Shown in pieces: positions 42,068-50,952 of a stretch of DNA of 64,000 bases (the stretch's first letter is position 1; each line of letters begins with the position of its first letter). The stretch spans positions 1-64,000 of the forward strand of contig DASZEN010000011.1 of NCBI GenBank assembly GCA_035940775.1. The letters are read 5' to 3'. Source of the stretch: DASQYE01 sp035940775 (GTDB lineage Bacteria > Acidobacteriota > Blastocatellia > Pyrinomonadales > Pyrinomonadaceae). The notes beneath the pieces are model-generated. The model was not told where the DNA came from and made no database searches. It saw only the letters and a list, made by a program, of their open reading frames with translations. The translations under genes were made by a program, and so were the position numbers.

Positions 42068-42163
42068 TTAATGCACGAATAGTTTCTCGCTTTATGAGCG
42101 AATTCCCTCCCTAAGTTGTTGATACTTAGTGGCGGGAATTCTCAGTTTATGCCCGAACCTACA
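42068..42163 (-). repeat. Transposon right end, three inverted sites
   Basis: Inverted copies of the GCATAAA core begin at 42068 (TTAATGC), 42091 (TTTATGA) and 42146 (TTTATGC). The outermost one carries the terminal inverted repeat CCGAACCTACA ending at 42163. Wider spacing than at the other end resembles the left end of Tn7. Confidence 0.8.
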
Positions 42164-42170
42164 TTCGGTC

Positions 42171-42240
42171 TGTCAGTTCGGACGTAAACCCCGAACCGGT
42201 CGAGCACAAAGCGGGAAAATTCGGGCTTATAGTGTAAATT
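42171..42240 (+). repeat. Relic of a second, related transposon end
   Basis: Starting with TGT at 42171, three degenerate cores (ACGTAAA at 42182, GCACAAA at 42204, GCTTATA at 42225) are spaced 22 and 21 bases apart in the same orientation as the tnsA-side end. They follow the right terminus by 7 bases. This looks like the eroded end of an earlier tandem insertion. Confidence 0.6.
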
Positions 42241-42313
42241 GAAAAATTTGCTTCGAGACCGGGGGCCCGCGCGTTCGCTGATAGGGAGCGGGGGCTATGA
42301 TTCTGGGGCGGGC

Positions 42314-42490
42314 GTGCTCAAAGAGAGAGATGCCGTCTCCGCTTTCAGGATAGCGGAGGGAATCGAGGGGAGCGGCTTATATGATTACTTCTGCGTCGGC
42401 TGCGACGAAGAGATGGCCGCCTACTGCATGCGTGACGTTGAACCGGTGCGCGAGATTTATCTTCGTATGAGCTTTGAAGAAGGTGCGTGA
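42314..42490 (+). CDS. Possible small or truncated protein
   Basis: A 58-residue frame (LKERDAVSAFRIAEGIEGSG, then YDYFCVGCDEEMAAYCMRDV and EPVREIYLRMSFEEGA) that reads like real protein but has no clear ribosome site; the frame stays open back to 42239. It may be the 3' remnant of a gene interrupted by the transposon or relic, or a small gene beginning at GTG 42314. No family is recognised. The DNA is GC-rich like the host. Confidence 0.35.
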   Translation: MLKERDAVSAFRIAEGIEGSGLYDYFCVGCDEEMAAYCMRDVEPVREIYLRMSFEEGA

Positions 42491-42762
42491 CGAAGCCGTG
42501 ACCGACAGTGCAACCTGTGGGCTCGCGCAACCCATGAGATTATGAGTCGAGCGGCTTGTTCAGCCCCACACACGGGCGCAGCTCAGACTTACAGAAGAGA
42601 AAAATTTCCGGGGGTAGCGCTGCCGTTTACGAAAAATTTTAGTCCGAGGCTGACGAAATGTCGGTGCTCGCGCAAACCCTTTCATGGCTGACTGATTTTT
42701 CGCTTTCCAGTCCGGTCTGTTCGCTGCGCTTTTTTGCATAGCCCTATCTGATCTGAAGTGGC

Positions 42763-45459
42763 TCATTCATGGCGCAGGGCCACGAGCGGATCAACGCGGG
42801 CCGCACGGCGCGCGGGGATGTAACAGGCCAGTAAGGCGACCGCAATCAACAGAACCGGCACGCCGACGAAGGTGACGAAGTCAGTCGTGCCGACGCCTAA
42901 TAACAAGCTCGACAACACGCGCGTCAATGCAAACGCGCCCATCAATCCCAGCACAATGCCAATCAATGCCATTCGCATCCCCTGACCCACAATCAGTCGT
43001 AACACATCGCGCAGACTTGCGCCGAGCGCCATTCGGATGCCGATTTCGTGTGTGCGTTGGCTAACGTCATAGGTCATCACGCTGTACAGCCCCATCGTCG
43101 CCAATACCAACGCCAGCACGCCAAACGTTGTAGCCATCCCGGCCGCCATATTCGGCCCCCAATACGCTATGGACATATTCTCCTCCGCCATCATTACGCC
43201 ATACACAGGCATCCGTGCGTCGAGTTGCGCGATTTCGCGGCGTGCGCTTTCCACCACCGCTTCCAGGGCGGCAGACGTTTGCGCGCTGATTAGCAGGGTC
43301 ATTCCTGTTCGCGGGTGCTGGTAGACGGGCAGGAACATAAACGGTAAGCGGTCTTCGTACAACGTGCGATAGTGTCCGTCTCTGGCAATGCCTATGATCT
43401 CCATCAAAGGTGTGCTTTGCCCGAGGCGAAAGCGCTTCCCCATCGCGTTTTGTTCGCTGCCATAAAAGCGGCGCGCAAATTCCTGGTTGACGACCACGAC
43501 CGGGGGCGCGTCGAGCGTATCGCGGTCGGTGAAATCGCGCCCCTGTACCAAAGGCGTCTGCATCGTGTCGAAATACTTCGGCGTCACAAAATTGCAATCG
43601 GAGTTGACTCCCTGATTTGGCGGCGGGTCGATTTCGCCCTCCTTCACGATGGGGCCTCGTGTGAGGTTTTCGACCATGAGCGGCATTTCGTTGACCAGTG
43701 CGGCCGAGCGCACGCCGGGCTGGGCTTCGAGGCGGCGCAGGAGTTCCGGGAAAAACCGTTTGGTAGTTTCCTTCTCATCGTAGGCCAGCAAACTCGGGTT
43801 AATCATCATCGTGACCAGATTTTCGCTCTTGAAGCCGGGATCGGTTTGGCGGGCCTGGCTCAGGCTGCGTATAAACAGCCCGGCACAAATCAGCACGACG
43901 AGGGAAATCGTGACTTGCGCGATGACGAGCACGCCGCGCAGATTCAAGCGGCGACGACTGTGCGATGGGCCCGCCCCGCCTCCTTTGATGACGGCGACCA
44001 GATCAGTCCGCGAAGCCAGCAGGGCCGGAGCCAGACCAAAGATCACGCCCGTTAACAGGGAGACCACCAGCATCCATTTCAACACGTAGCCATCCGGCGC
44101 ATAGTCAAAACTGACCGGGTACGGAACCGGCGGAAAACTCGACCGTATCAAATCCGCTCCCCAATACGAAAACGCCAACCCGAGCACGCCGCCCAGCACG
44201 GCAAGTAACAGGCTTTCCGTCAGGAGTTGCCGGACGATGCGCCCACGGCTTGCGCCAATCGCCAGCCGAATCCCTATTTCCCGGGCGCGCGTCGCCGCCC
44301 GCGCCAGCATCAGATTCGCCACATTGGCGCAGGCCAGCAGCAACACCAGACCCGAAACACACAAGGCCAGCAACCCACCGTACATGATAATTCTGGTTGC
44401 AGCGTCATAGCGCCCATTCACTTCCGTTGTGAGCTGGATTTTGGTGTCGGCATTCTCCTTCGGGTAAAGTTTCGCCAGACCCTCGGCCACCAGATTCAAA
44501 TCGTTTTCGGCCTGCGCCATCGTCAGGCCCGGTTTCAGACGCCCGTAGAGATTGAATAACGTATAGCCGCGATCCGTATTCCACTGCGCGCGCCGTCCAA
44601 ATTTCTGCCCCATCATCAAAGGCACCCAGAACGCTTTGCGCAGATAAAATACCCCGCCTAGAAACGATTCCGGCATGACGCCAATGACGGTGAACGGCTG
44701 GCCGTTGAGGTAGATAGTCTTGCCCACGATGCCCTGGTCTGCATTGAAGCGCCGCTGCCACAATTGATGACTGATGACCGTCACCGGATGAGCATTCGGC
44801 GTGCGATCTTCTTCCGGCAAAATGGCGCGCCCGAGCACGGGTTTGACGCCCATCACGTCGAAATAATTGCCGCTGACCAGTTCGCCCCAGATCACTTCAG
44901 CACGCTCGCTGTCGCCCCCCTTGCGGCTTTCGCTGGAACTGATGCCCGCCGAAGTCTCCGACCACGCGCAGAGGTCGGAAAAGCTTTTGTTTTGCTCGCG
45001 CAAATCCACGTAGTTCGGATAGGAAAACCTCCCCCAAACGTGCGCGTCCGTTTTCCTGCCCCAAAATGGAGTCACTAATTCCTCCGGGTTTTCCACGGGC
45101 AGCGGGCGCAGGACAAAGCCGTTCACCGTACTCAAAATAGTAGCGTTGACGCCGATTCCCAACGCCAGCGCCAGCACGGCGACCACCGTAAAGCCGGGAT
45201 GCTTCGCTAATATCCGCACGCCATAGCGCAAGTCCTGTAGCAGATCCGCCAGCCACCGCGTCCTGCGCTCATCGCGGCACATCTCCTTCACCTGCTCCGG
45301 CCCGCCCAGAGCAAGACGGGCCTGGCGTCGCGCTTCCTCGGGGCTGTAGCCCTGCGCGATCAGGTCATTCGTATGCAGGTCGAGATGGAAGCGCAGCTCC
45401 TTTTCGAGTGCCTCTTCATTCTTCCCTGGGTGAAACAGGCGATGCCACCACATCATCAC
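42763..45459 (-). CDS. MacB-like ABC permease with prefix domain (ADOP family)
   Basis: The 898-residue protein has an N-terminal permease-prefix segment (residues about 1-70, EEALEKELRFHLDLHTNDLI and ARRQARLALGGPEQVKEMC), then FtsX/MacB architecture twice: a membrane helix near residue 85, a large periplasmic MacB core (about 110-330), three helices (about 370-490), and a second core plus three C-terminal helices (about 540-898). There is no ATPase domain, so it is the orphan-permease type widespread in acidobacteria. A partner ATPase is not in the window. It overlaps the PadR gene by four bases, which suggests transcription and regulation together. Confidence 0.92.
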   Translation of the reverse strand: MMMWWHRLFHPGKNEEALEKELRFHLDLHTNDLIAQGYSPEEARRQARLALGGPEQVKEMCRDERRTRWLADLLQDLRYGVRILAKHPGFTVVAVLALALGIGVNATILSTVNGFVLRPLPVENPEELVTPFWGRKTDAHVWGRFSYPNYVDLREQNKSFSDLCAWSETSAGISSSESRKGGDSERAEVIWGELVSGNYFDVMGVKPVLGRAILPEEDRTPNAHPVTVISHQLWQRRFNADQGIVGKTIYLNGQPFTVIGVMPESFLGGVFYLRKAFWVPLMMGQKFGRRAQWNTDRGYTLFNLYGRLKPGLTMAQAENDLNLVAEGLAKLYPKENADTKIQLTTEVNGRYDAATRIIMYGGLLALCVSGLVLLLACANVANLMLARAATRAREIGIRLAIGASRGRIVRQLLTESLLLAVLGGVLGLAFSYWGADLIRSSFPPVPYPVSFDYAPDGYVLKWMLVVSLLTGVIFGLAPALLASRTDLVAVIKGGGAGPSHSRRRLNLRGVLVIAQVTISLVVLICAGLFIRSLSQARQTDPGFKSENLVTMMINPSLLAYDEKETTKRFFPELLRRLEAQPGVRSAALVNEMPLMVENLTRGPIVKEGEIDPPPNQGVNSDCNFVTPKYFDTMQTPLVQGRDFTDRDTLDAPPVVVVNQEFARRFYGSEQNAMGKRFRLGQSTPLMEIIGIARDGHYRTLYEDRLPFMFLPVYQHPRTGMTLLISAQTSAALEAVVESARREIAQLDARMPVYGVMMAEENMSIAYWGPNMAAGMATTFGVLALVLATMGLYSVMTYDVSQRTHEIGIRMALGASLRDVLRLIVGQGMRMALIGIVLGLMGAFALTRVLSSLLLGVGTTDFVTFVGVPVLLIAVALLACYIPARRAARVDPLVALRHE

Positions 45460-45800
45460 GCACCTCCTTCAGACAGTTTGAGGATCAAACTGACAGCCTC
45501 CGTCAGTCGCTGCCAGCCCGCGGCTTCGGTTTCAAGCTGTGCGCGCCCTTTCCGCGTCAGGCGATAGAACTTGGCCTCGCGCCCGGTCTCGCTCTCCTTC
45601 CAGTCGGCCGCCAGCAGGCCGCGATTTTCGAGCCTGTGCAGCGCCGGATAGAGCGAGCCTTGCGGAACCTGAACCACGCCGCGCGACGCCTGGTCGAGGC
45701 GCTGCGCTATCGCATACCCGTGAACAGGCCCGAGCGCGACAATTTTCAAGATCAACAGATCCAACGTGCCCTGGGGCAGATCGGATTTCGTCTGCGTCAT
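45456..45800 (-). CDS. PadR-family transcriptional regulator
   Basis: The 114-residue protein is a compact PadR-like winged helix: DLPQGTLDLLILKIVALGPV, HGYAIAQRLDQASRGVVQVP, QGSLYPALHRLENRGLLAAD and a helix for dimerisation at the end (EAAGWQRLTEAVSLILKL). This PadR-s1 form normally represses an adjacent transporter. AGGAGGT precedes the ATG. The promoter and a dyad suited to PadR binding are at 45816-45851, and the permease gene overlaps its 3' end. Confidence 0.93.
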   Translation of the reverse strand: MTQTKSDLPQGTLDLLILKIVALGPVHGYAIAQRLDQASRGVVQVPQGSLYPALHRLENRGLLAADWKESETGREAKFYRLTRKGRAQLETEAAGWQRLTEAVSLILKLSEGGA

Positions 45801-45815
45801 TACTGTTACCTCCTT

Positions 45816-45851
45816 CTTCTACATATAACACCAACACGTGTAGAAGTACAA
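45816..45851 (-). promoter_or_regulatory. padR-permease promoter and operator
   Basis: On the minus strand TTGTAC (-35) and TTATAT (-10) are 17 bases apart. CTTCTACA and TGTAGAAG (45816-45846) form an 8-bp inverted repeat around the spacer and -10. TACA...TGTA dyads are typical of PadR binding, so autorepression is likely. Confidence 0.65.
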
Positions 45852-46406
45852 GGTATATCTCGAACCGAAGAGGAGAACGCTCCGAGGCGTCATAAAGTTC
45901 CGTTGCCGATTGCGAAAATGTTTACTCTAAGCCCCGGGAAAAATATCGCCGCCGTCGGAAAGGCTTCGACAGCCGAGAGTTTCGGGTGAGGAGATTTCGC
46001 CGAACCGTCCGAAAATCAAGGCTGTACCGTTCATAAATGCCGGTGTGATACGGAAGCGGCTGTGAGAGCGTAACGCGGGTCTTCGTCCTTCACTTTCACG
46101 CTACAATGAATCTTTTCATAGCGTCTGACAAATCAATCGTCTTCCTTAGGAGGGCGTGCTCTTTATTTCATTGCGGCGCAGGCGGCCGACAGAGGGGGCG
46201 CCCGTGGCGCGTGTGGTGGCGGCGGCGGTCGAGACCGAGGAAACGCCGCCGGATAGCGGCGCTCTGTTCTTATTTGTCGCTGATTCGTATTTAAAACGCA
46301 TGCATGATAGATTCAAAACCGTAAGGAGCAGCACGAATCGGTTTTTCCTTGCTTCATCTGAATCGCTCGAATTTGGACTGAGGGCAATTAAGGAGGCGTA
46401 AGGATT
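45852..46406. other. Intergenic gap, no gene supported
   Basis: About 550 bases between the divergent padR promoter and the PEP-synthase-like gene. Short frames here have implausible compositions. A TACAAT near 46101 could be a -10 for the rightward gene, but no -35 stands out. Confidence 0.5.
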
Positions 46407-47822
46407 ATGTCGGAGTCAAATGGCGGGGCCGCGAACGCTGATAACAGGGACGGTGACGGTCTGCATATAAAGGATGCTGTGCTCGACAAGGTGAGCGAGG
46501 TGGCGAATGTGGCACAATTCGTCAGCTTTGACCCGAGCCTCGGCCAGCGCTATGCGAGGATACGCGATCATGCCCCGAACCGGATGTTCCGGGGCGTAGA
46601 GGATGCCGTCCGGGCGCTGCTCGCCTCCGCTCCGGACAACTCTGTGAACGTTCGTAGCTTTACGCCGGAGAACCCTAAAAGCCGCGAGTTTATTTATGGC
46701 TTGCGGAATGTGGATGAGGCTGCGGCGGCTGTGCGACGCCTCGGCGGAGCCGGTTTATATACCATTGTTAACGAGACGGTGGATGTGCAGGACGGCGGGG
46801 TTTCGGGCGTCGCGCTGGGCGACGTGATCGAAATGGCTCCGGGAGACACGCCGCGTTGCGTTGAAAAGGAGGGAACCGTCTCGTTCGAGCGCGCGCTGGG
46901 GATGCGCCTGCTTGAGAGAGTCTATCATTTTCGTCCCGCTCTGGATTACGGGCCGGGGACGCGCGTCGAGTTCAGCCTGCATCCATTGAGAAGAGGCTTT
47001 CGACACGACCACACCATCGTCTGGGAGTTGGAGGAGGTTGGCCCAAGCCAATCGAGCGCCGAGACAAGTTGGCCCAACAGGTTCAGTCGTTTCATAGGCG
47101 ATAAAGCCTTCGGGCTCCTCGTGGCCGATGCTTTGGGCCTGCCCGTGCCCATGACCACGGTCTTCGCGCGCTCTCTGCCTCCCTTCAGCTTCGGCAAGCA
47201 GACCGGCACGGGCGAGACCTGGATACGCACCTGTCCCGTAGTCCAGGATCCCGGCCACTTTACTACGCAGCGCGGGTGGTGCGATCCCTTCAAGCTTCTC
47301 GCGGATGAAGACCCGGACGGAACACAGATCGCTTCCATTCTCGCTCAAGAGGGAATCGACGCCTCTTTTTCCGGCTCCCTGATCGTGCAGGCCGACGGCG
47401 AACTCAAGATTGAAGGGACAGAGGGCTACGGTGATAAGTTCATGCTGGGCCAGGTCGAACTGGCGGCGCTGCCCGCCGAGGTCACAGACGGTATTCGACG
47501 GCTCTACGAGCAGGCGAGGGGTCGGCTCGGGCCCGTCAGGATGGAATGGGTTCGAGATAAAAGCGGCGCGACCTGGATTGTGCAGATTCATCGCGGCATA
47601 ACGCAGAGCCAGGGAGCAGTGGTCTTCAAAGGCGAGGCCAGCGTCTATCATCGCTTTGACGTGGCGAGAGGGATAGATGAGCTGCGCGAACTAATTGCGA
47701 GGGTTCGAGGAACGGGCGAGGGTATCATCCTGGTAGGCAACGTGGGCGTGACGAGCCACCTGGGCGACCTTCTGCGTAAGGCTGAGATCGCTTCGCGCAT
47801 CGAACCGAAGAAGCCCGTCTGA
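46407..47822 (+). CDS. Protein with PEP-synthase-like C-terminal segment
   Basis: The 471-residue protein is not confidently assigned. Its C-terminal third has GPVRMEWVRDKSGATWIVQI followed by HRGITQSQG, resembling the end of the PEP/pyruvate-binding (ATP-grasp) domain of PEP synthase and PPDK (pattern EW....G..Y.LQARP). An earlier segment NRFSRFIGDKAFGLLVADAL may belong to the same domain. The usual catalytic His domain is absent. AAGGAGG precedes the ATG. The following gene lies 106 bases downstream, same strand, so a two-gene locus is likely. Function unknown. Confidence 0.6.
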   Translation: MSESNGGAANADNRDGDGLHIKDAVLDKVSEVANVAQFVSFDPSLGQRYARIRDHAPNRMFRGVEDAVRALLASAPDNSVNVRSFTPENPKSREFIYGLRNVDEAAAAVRRLGGAGLYTIVNETVDVQDGGVSGVALGDVIEMAPGDTPRCVEKEGTVSFERALGMRLLERVYHFRPALDYGPGTRVEFSLHPLRRGFRHDHTIVWELEEVGPSQSSAETSWPNRFSRFIGDKAFGLLVADALGLPVPMTTVFARSLPPFSFGKQTGTGETWIRTCPVVQDPGHFTTQRGWCDPFKLLADEDPDGTQIASILAQEGIDASFSGSLIVQADGELKIEGTEGYGDKFMLGQVELAALPAEVTDGIRRLYEQARGRLGPVRMEWVRDKSGATWIVQIHRGITQSQGAVVFKGEASVYHRFDVARGIDELRELIARVRGTGEGIILVGNVGVTSHLGDLLRKAEIASRIEPKKPV

Positions 47823-47928
47823 GCCGCAGCCGTACAGGAGCCCAGCCGCAAAACCTTGGGCGCGCCATCGCAATCCTGTGGAACCGGAATTTGCCGCGCC
47901 GATACCTCTTGAGCCGGGAGGAGAATGA

Positions 47929-48579
47929 ATGGAACAGCTTTATTATGGATCGCCCGATTTCGAGCTGGCGCAATTCCGCGACCGTAGAGTGATGGACGAA
48001 ATCAGGATGGTGATGACGGCTTTCGATTGCGTGCTGCCGGACAACTCTGCCATCTATTGCAGCGGCGACGTGACCACCGGAAAGCGGCTTTACGAGCTTC
48101 TGAAGAAGTATGAGGTTCGTTCCATAGAGGAGTTGAAAACGAGACTCGGAGCGGCCCTCTTCAAAGAGACCTTCGACAAACTGGTGCGCGCAAACATAGA
48201 GCGCGGCATAGAGTTTACGGAAAATATACGGCGGCGCGGACATCCCAATCTTATTAATCCGGGCCCCTTCACCGCACCCGGTTTCGAGCAGCAGCACTAT
48301 CATTACCTCTGGGAGTGGGTCATCATTAAGAAGGTTTATGAAGCGCAGTTCAACGAGGGCTGGGAATACAGCAACGGCTGCACGCTGGAATACGCCATCG
48401 CCACCAGAAAAGGCATTCCGAGGCTGGATCACCTGGGCAATGTTTTAGAGTTGGCCCAGGCGCTTCAAAAGATCGAGCGAGCTGTGGCGGAACTGCATGG
48501 ATACGGGATTCAGGCTAATATGCTCGAACGTAATCTGGCGCGTCTCAGAGAACTCGGCTTGCAGCGCGAGCCCCAGTAA
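47929..48579 (+). CDS. Nucleoside 2-deoxyribosyltransferase-like protein
   Basis: The 216-residue protein resembles the nucleoside 2-deoxyribosyltransferase / DUF4406 fold: a first segment SAIYCSGDVTTGKRLYELL, a middle NPGPFTAPGFEQQHYHYLWE, and FNEGWEYSNGCTLEYAIATR, where the W-x-x-S-x-G-C-x-x-E-x-x-x-A pattern is the hallmark of the family. The active-site Glu would be in that last segment. Such domains act on nucleosides or nucleotides and turn up in defence systems as effectors. GGGAGGAG precedes the ATG. Partner: the PEP-synthase-like gene upstream. Confidence 0.65.
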   Translation: MEQLYYGSPDFELAQFRDRRVMDEIRMVMTAFDCVLPDNSAIYCSGDVTTGKRLYELLKKYEVRSIEELKTRLGAALFKETFDKLVRANIERGIEFTENIRRRGHPNLINPGPFTAPGFEQQHYHYLWEWVIIKKVYEAQFNEGWEYSNGCTLEYAIATRKGIPRLDHLGNVLELAQALQKIERAVAELHGYGIQANMLERNLARLRELGLQREPQ

Positions 48580-48980
48580 ATGGCCGCGAAACCTCGCGCC
48601 GCGCGCAACGGGCCGCGCCCCGTCCCTGCGACGAAATCTCTACCGATCCTGCCCCCTCCGCATTCTTCAAAAGGGCTGTAAAGGGCTGTGAAGATTTGGC
48701 TTGACACGGGCCGACGAATCAAACTATAAGCCACGCGTTTTCTCACTGTTGACAAGTCCGGCGCGGCTATCATGCGCGCTCATTTCGCTGGCTGATCTCT
48801 ATTACAGTACGCGCTTTTTCCGGGCCGCCCTGACGCTATCCTTCGCGAACTGAAAATAAGGCACACAACTCTCGATAGGTCTCTTTAAAAACCTGTCGCT
48901 TGAATGTGCCGGGGCGGCGCGTGTTGAAATGAAAATCGAATAAAACGCATTAGCTGATAGAAGAGATGGGAGGTGCAGGA
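48580..48980 (+). other. Intergenic gap with promoter
   Basis: About 400 bases without a gene. A direct repeat (AAGGGCTGT twice, near 48671-48689) precedes a good promoter at 48701-48730. The rest, toward 48980, would be a leader of about 240 bases. Confidence 0.5.
48701..48730 (+). promoter_or_regulatory. Sigma-70-like promoter
   Basis: A perfect TTGACA at 48701 and TATAAG at 48725 are 18 bases apart. It points toward the membrane-protein gene at 48981. Confidence 0.6.
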
Positions 48981-50858
48981 ATGGCACGCAGAGACAGTCT
49001 AATGGAGTGGCTTTATAACCCGAGCACAGTACCGCATAAAAAAACGCTCTCGTTTATGCTTGGCTTTCTGGCGGCGCTGCTGTCGCTCTCCGTCCGGCTC
49101 ATGCCCGAAGGGTATGTCGCCGGAATCTTCCTCGGGGCCTTCGTAGTGCTGCTGCTGGTATTGCTACTGGTCAGGCCGAGCCCTTTTAGAGAACTCAAGT
49201 TCGACCGCAGCCGCTCGGGGATATTCAGTATTTCCGTTCTGGGCTACGGGCTGGGCGCGCTGGTCTATCATTACAGGGCGTGGCTCGTCTGGCTCTGGAA
49301 CGACTTCCGTGAGATCGACGAGCCGCAGGAATGGATTCTCGTCAGTCTCTTTCTGCTCGGCGTGATACTCGGGTTCTTCGTCGTTCGTAACTGGTCAAAG
49401 AACCAGCAGGATTTCGTCACCAGCCTGACGGCTGTGCTCGGCGCAGCCTTCCTCTCAACGATCCTCGGGGCCTTTCCGGGGGTGAATAATAACTCGAACC
49501 AGACGAACATGAACGCAGTCGTAGGAGGCGGCGCGCCCGCCGCAGGTAACACGAGCCAGGCAAACGCGAATCAGGAAAACGGGAATCGTCCGAACCCAAG
49601 CCCGGCGACGCCGCCGACCAGCGCGAACCCGGCGACCGTAAACGCAACGACTGCCACTCAGCCGACCACAACTCCGCCGACCACGAATCAGCCGCCTACG
49701 AATCAACCGCCCGCAACTCAATCGCCTACAAATCAACCGAACGCGAGCCGGGCCGCGGCCGCCGCCGCCGCGAGTCCTCCCACTAATACGAACCAGGCGA
49801 ACTCGAACCAGGCAACCAGGACGAGCACCACTGCGCCGCCTCTGGGCTTGAACCCGGTCACGACATTCGCCTTTTACGCGCTGGGCTTCACCTTATCGGG
49901 CATCCTGAATCTGATCGCCTTCTCGCTACTGGTCGCTCACTACAGCCGCACGGAATCTCCGACGAGCCGTTCCGTAATAGACTTTCTTTACGGCAGCGAC
50001 AAGGCAAAGGCCATCGACGGATACTTTTTGAGGAACTTTGAAGAGGATCCCAATTATGCCAGGGTCAATATGATTAAGGCTCTGACCGCATACCGCGACC
50101 TCATCAAAGTCGAATTTGCGGAAAGAATGAGCAGGAGGAAACGTGAGCAGGAACCGAAGCTGGACTACTTCGAGCTGATCTCTATCGAGAACAGGGAATC
50201 GAAGACCAGCCCGCAGGGCTCGCCGCCGCTCGATCCCACCTACCAGGTGATGTTCAGAAAGCTCAAAGAGGATGAAGACATCAAGGCGGAGATGTTTCGC
50301 GTCGCCATTTCGATGCGATGGCAGGACAATCTGGAATATATCGTCGCCCCCGGCGAATACAAAAAATCCTTTCCCTACCACGGGAGCGTCGCCGGAATGT
50401 CACTGGTCGTCCGAAAGACCATCCTGATGGACAGGGATAGATTCAAAGCGTTCCGCACATCGGATTACATTCAGGGCAGGACGCCGAACGAGGCGGATCA
50501 ATCGCGCGGTCTGGAGAAGGCTGACTATCTCTCCTACGTTGCCGTTCCGATGTCGAGTAACTATGGCAAGCCGGAGGAGACCGGCCTCGGCGTGCTGCAT
50601 CTGGATACGAAGCTGTTCGCCTGTACGATGGAGACTCTTAAAAAAGATTTCCCGGAGCTTGAGCCGGGCCAGCCGGACGAGGAAAAGAGGGAAATCTACG
50701 CGGTGGAATGTAAGGCGAAGGAGCTGGACAAGTTCACACTCTATGCCAACAATCTGTACGAGCAAAGGGATGACAACATCACGTACCTGGAAAACATGAG
50801 GGATGTGATCGTGCCGCTCCTTGAGCTTTACAAGAGATGCCGAACCGGGGCGACGTAA
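48981..50858 (+). CDS. Membrane protein with Asn/Thr/Pro-rich linker and GAF-like domain
   Basis: The 625-residue protein has four N-terminal membrane helices (about residues 20-150), then a low-complexity linker rich in Asn, Thr, Pro and Gln (about 175-290, for example TTNQPPTNQPPATQSPTNQP), a fifth helix (about 295-325) and a cytoplasmic C-terminal part. In it, YLSYVAVPMSSNYG and GLGVLHLDTKLFA suggest a GAF-like sensory domain at about 500-560, followed by a helical tail. No catalytic output domain is seen. The start at 48966 would place the ribosome site inside the gene; GGAGGTG and GCAGGA favour 48981. A sensor or scaffold role is inferred. Confidence 0.7.
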   Translation: MARRDSLMEWLYNPSTVPHKKTLSFMLGFLAALLSLSVRLMPEGYVAGIFLGAFVVLLLVLLLVRPSPFRELKFDRSRSGIFSISVLGYGLGALVYHYRAWLVWLWNDFREIDEPQEWILVSLFLLGVILGFFVVRNWSKNQQDFVTSLTAVLGAAFLSTILGAFPGVNNNSNQTNMNAVVGGGAPAAGNTSQANANQENGNRPNPSPATPPTSANPATVNATTATQPTTTPPTTNQPPTNQPPATQSPTNQPNASRAAAAAAASPPTNTNQANSNQATRTSTTAPPLGLNPVTTFAFYALGFTLSGILNLIAFSLLVAHYSRTESPTSRSVIDFLYGSDKAKAIDGYFLRNFEEDPNYARVNMIKALTAYRDLIKVEFAERMSRRKREQEPKLDYFELISIENRESKTSPQGSPPLDPTYQVMFRKLKEDEDIKAEMFRVAISMRWQDNLEYIVAPGEYKKSFPYHGSVAGMSLVVRKTILMDRDRFKAFRTSDYIQGRTPNEADQSRGLEKADYLSYVAVPMSSNYGKPEETGLGVLHLDTKLFACTMETLKKDFPELEPGQPDEEKREIYAVECKAKELDKFTLYANNLYEQRDDNITYLENMRDVIVPLLELYKRCRTGAT

Positions 50859-50952
50859 AACCTGAGAACGCGGGCCGCGACGGATGGACGAGAGCGCCGC
50901 GCACACCGGATTTTAGAGACGCGCTCTCGCTCCCAAGAGATTTCAGAGAGCC

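Larger units (their letters stand above)
19872..42163 (+). mobile_element. Tn7-like transposon, about 22.3 kb
   Basis: The element is bounded by 22-base terminal inverted repeats that match at 19 of 22 positions (shared cores AGGTTCG and GCATAAA); the right terminus ends in ACA as expected, while the left reads TCT rather than TGT. Three end repeats are present at each side. The core genes tnsA, tnsB, tnsC and a tniQ lie near the left end and read inward. The interior is clearly AT-richer than the flanks. It sits 43 bases upstream of the fadN promoter. No matching 5-base target duplication is seen. No cas genes, CRISPR array or tnsE are visible, so targeting would depend on the single TniQ protein. 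Confidence 0.88.

Noticed and set aside
46106..46401. Short frames between the padR promoter and the PEP-synthase-like gene
   Set aside because: Arg-rich or frame-shifted products without start signals; no family resemblance.
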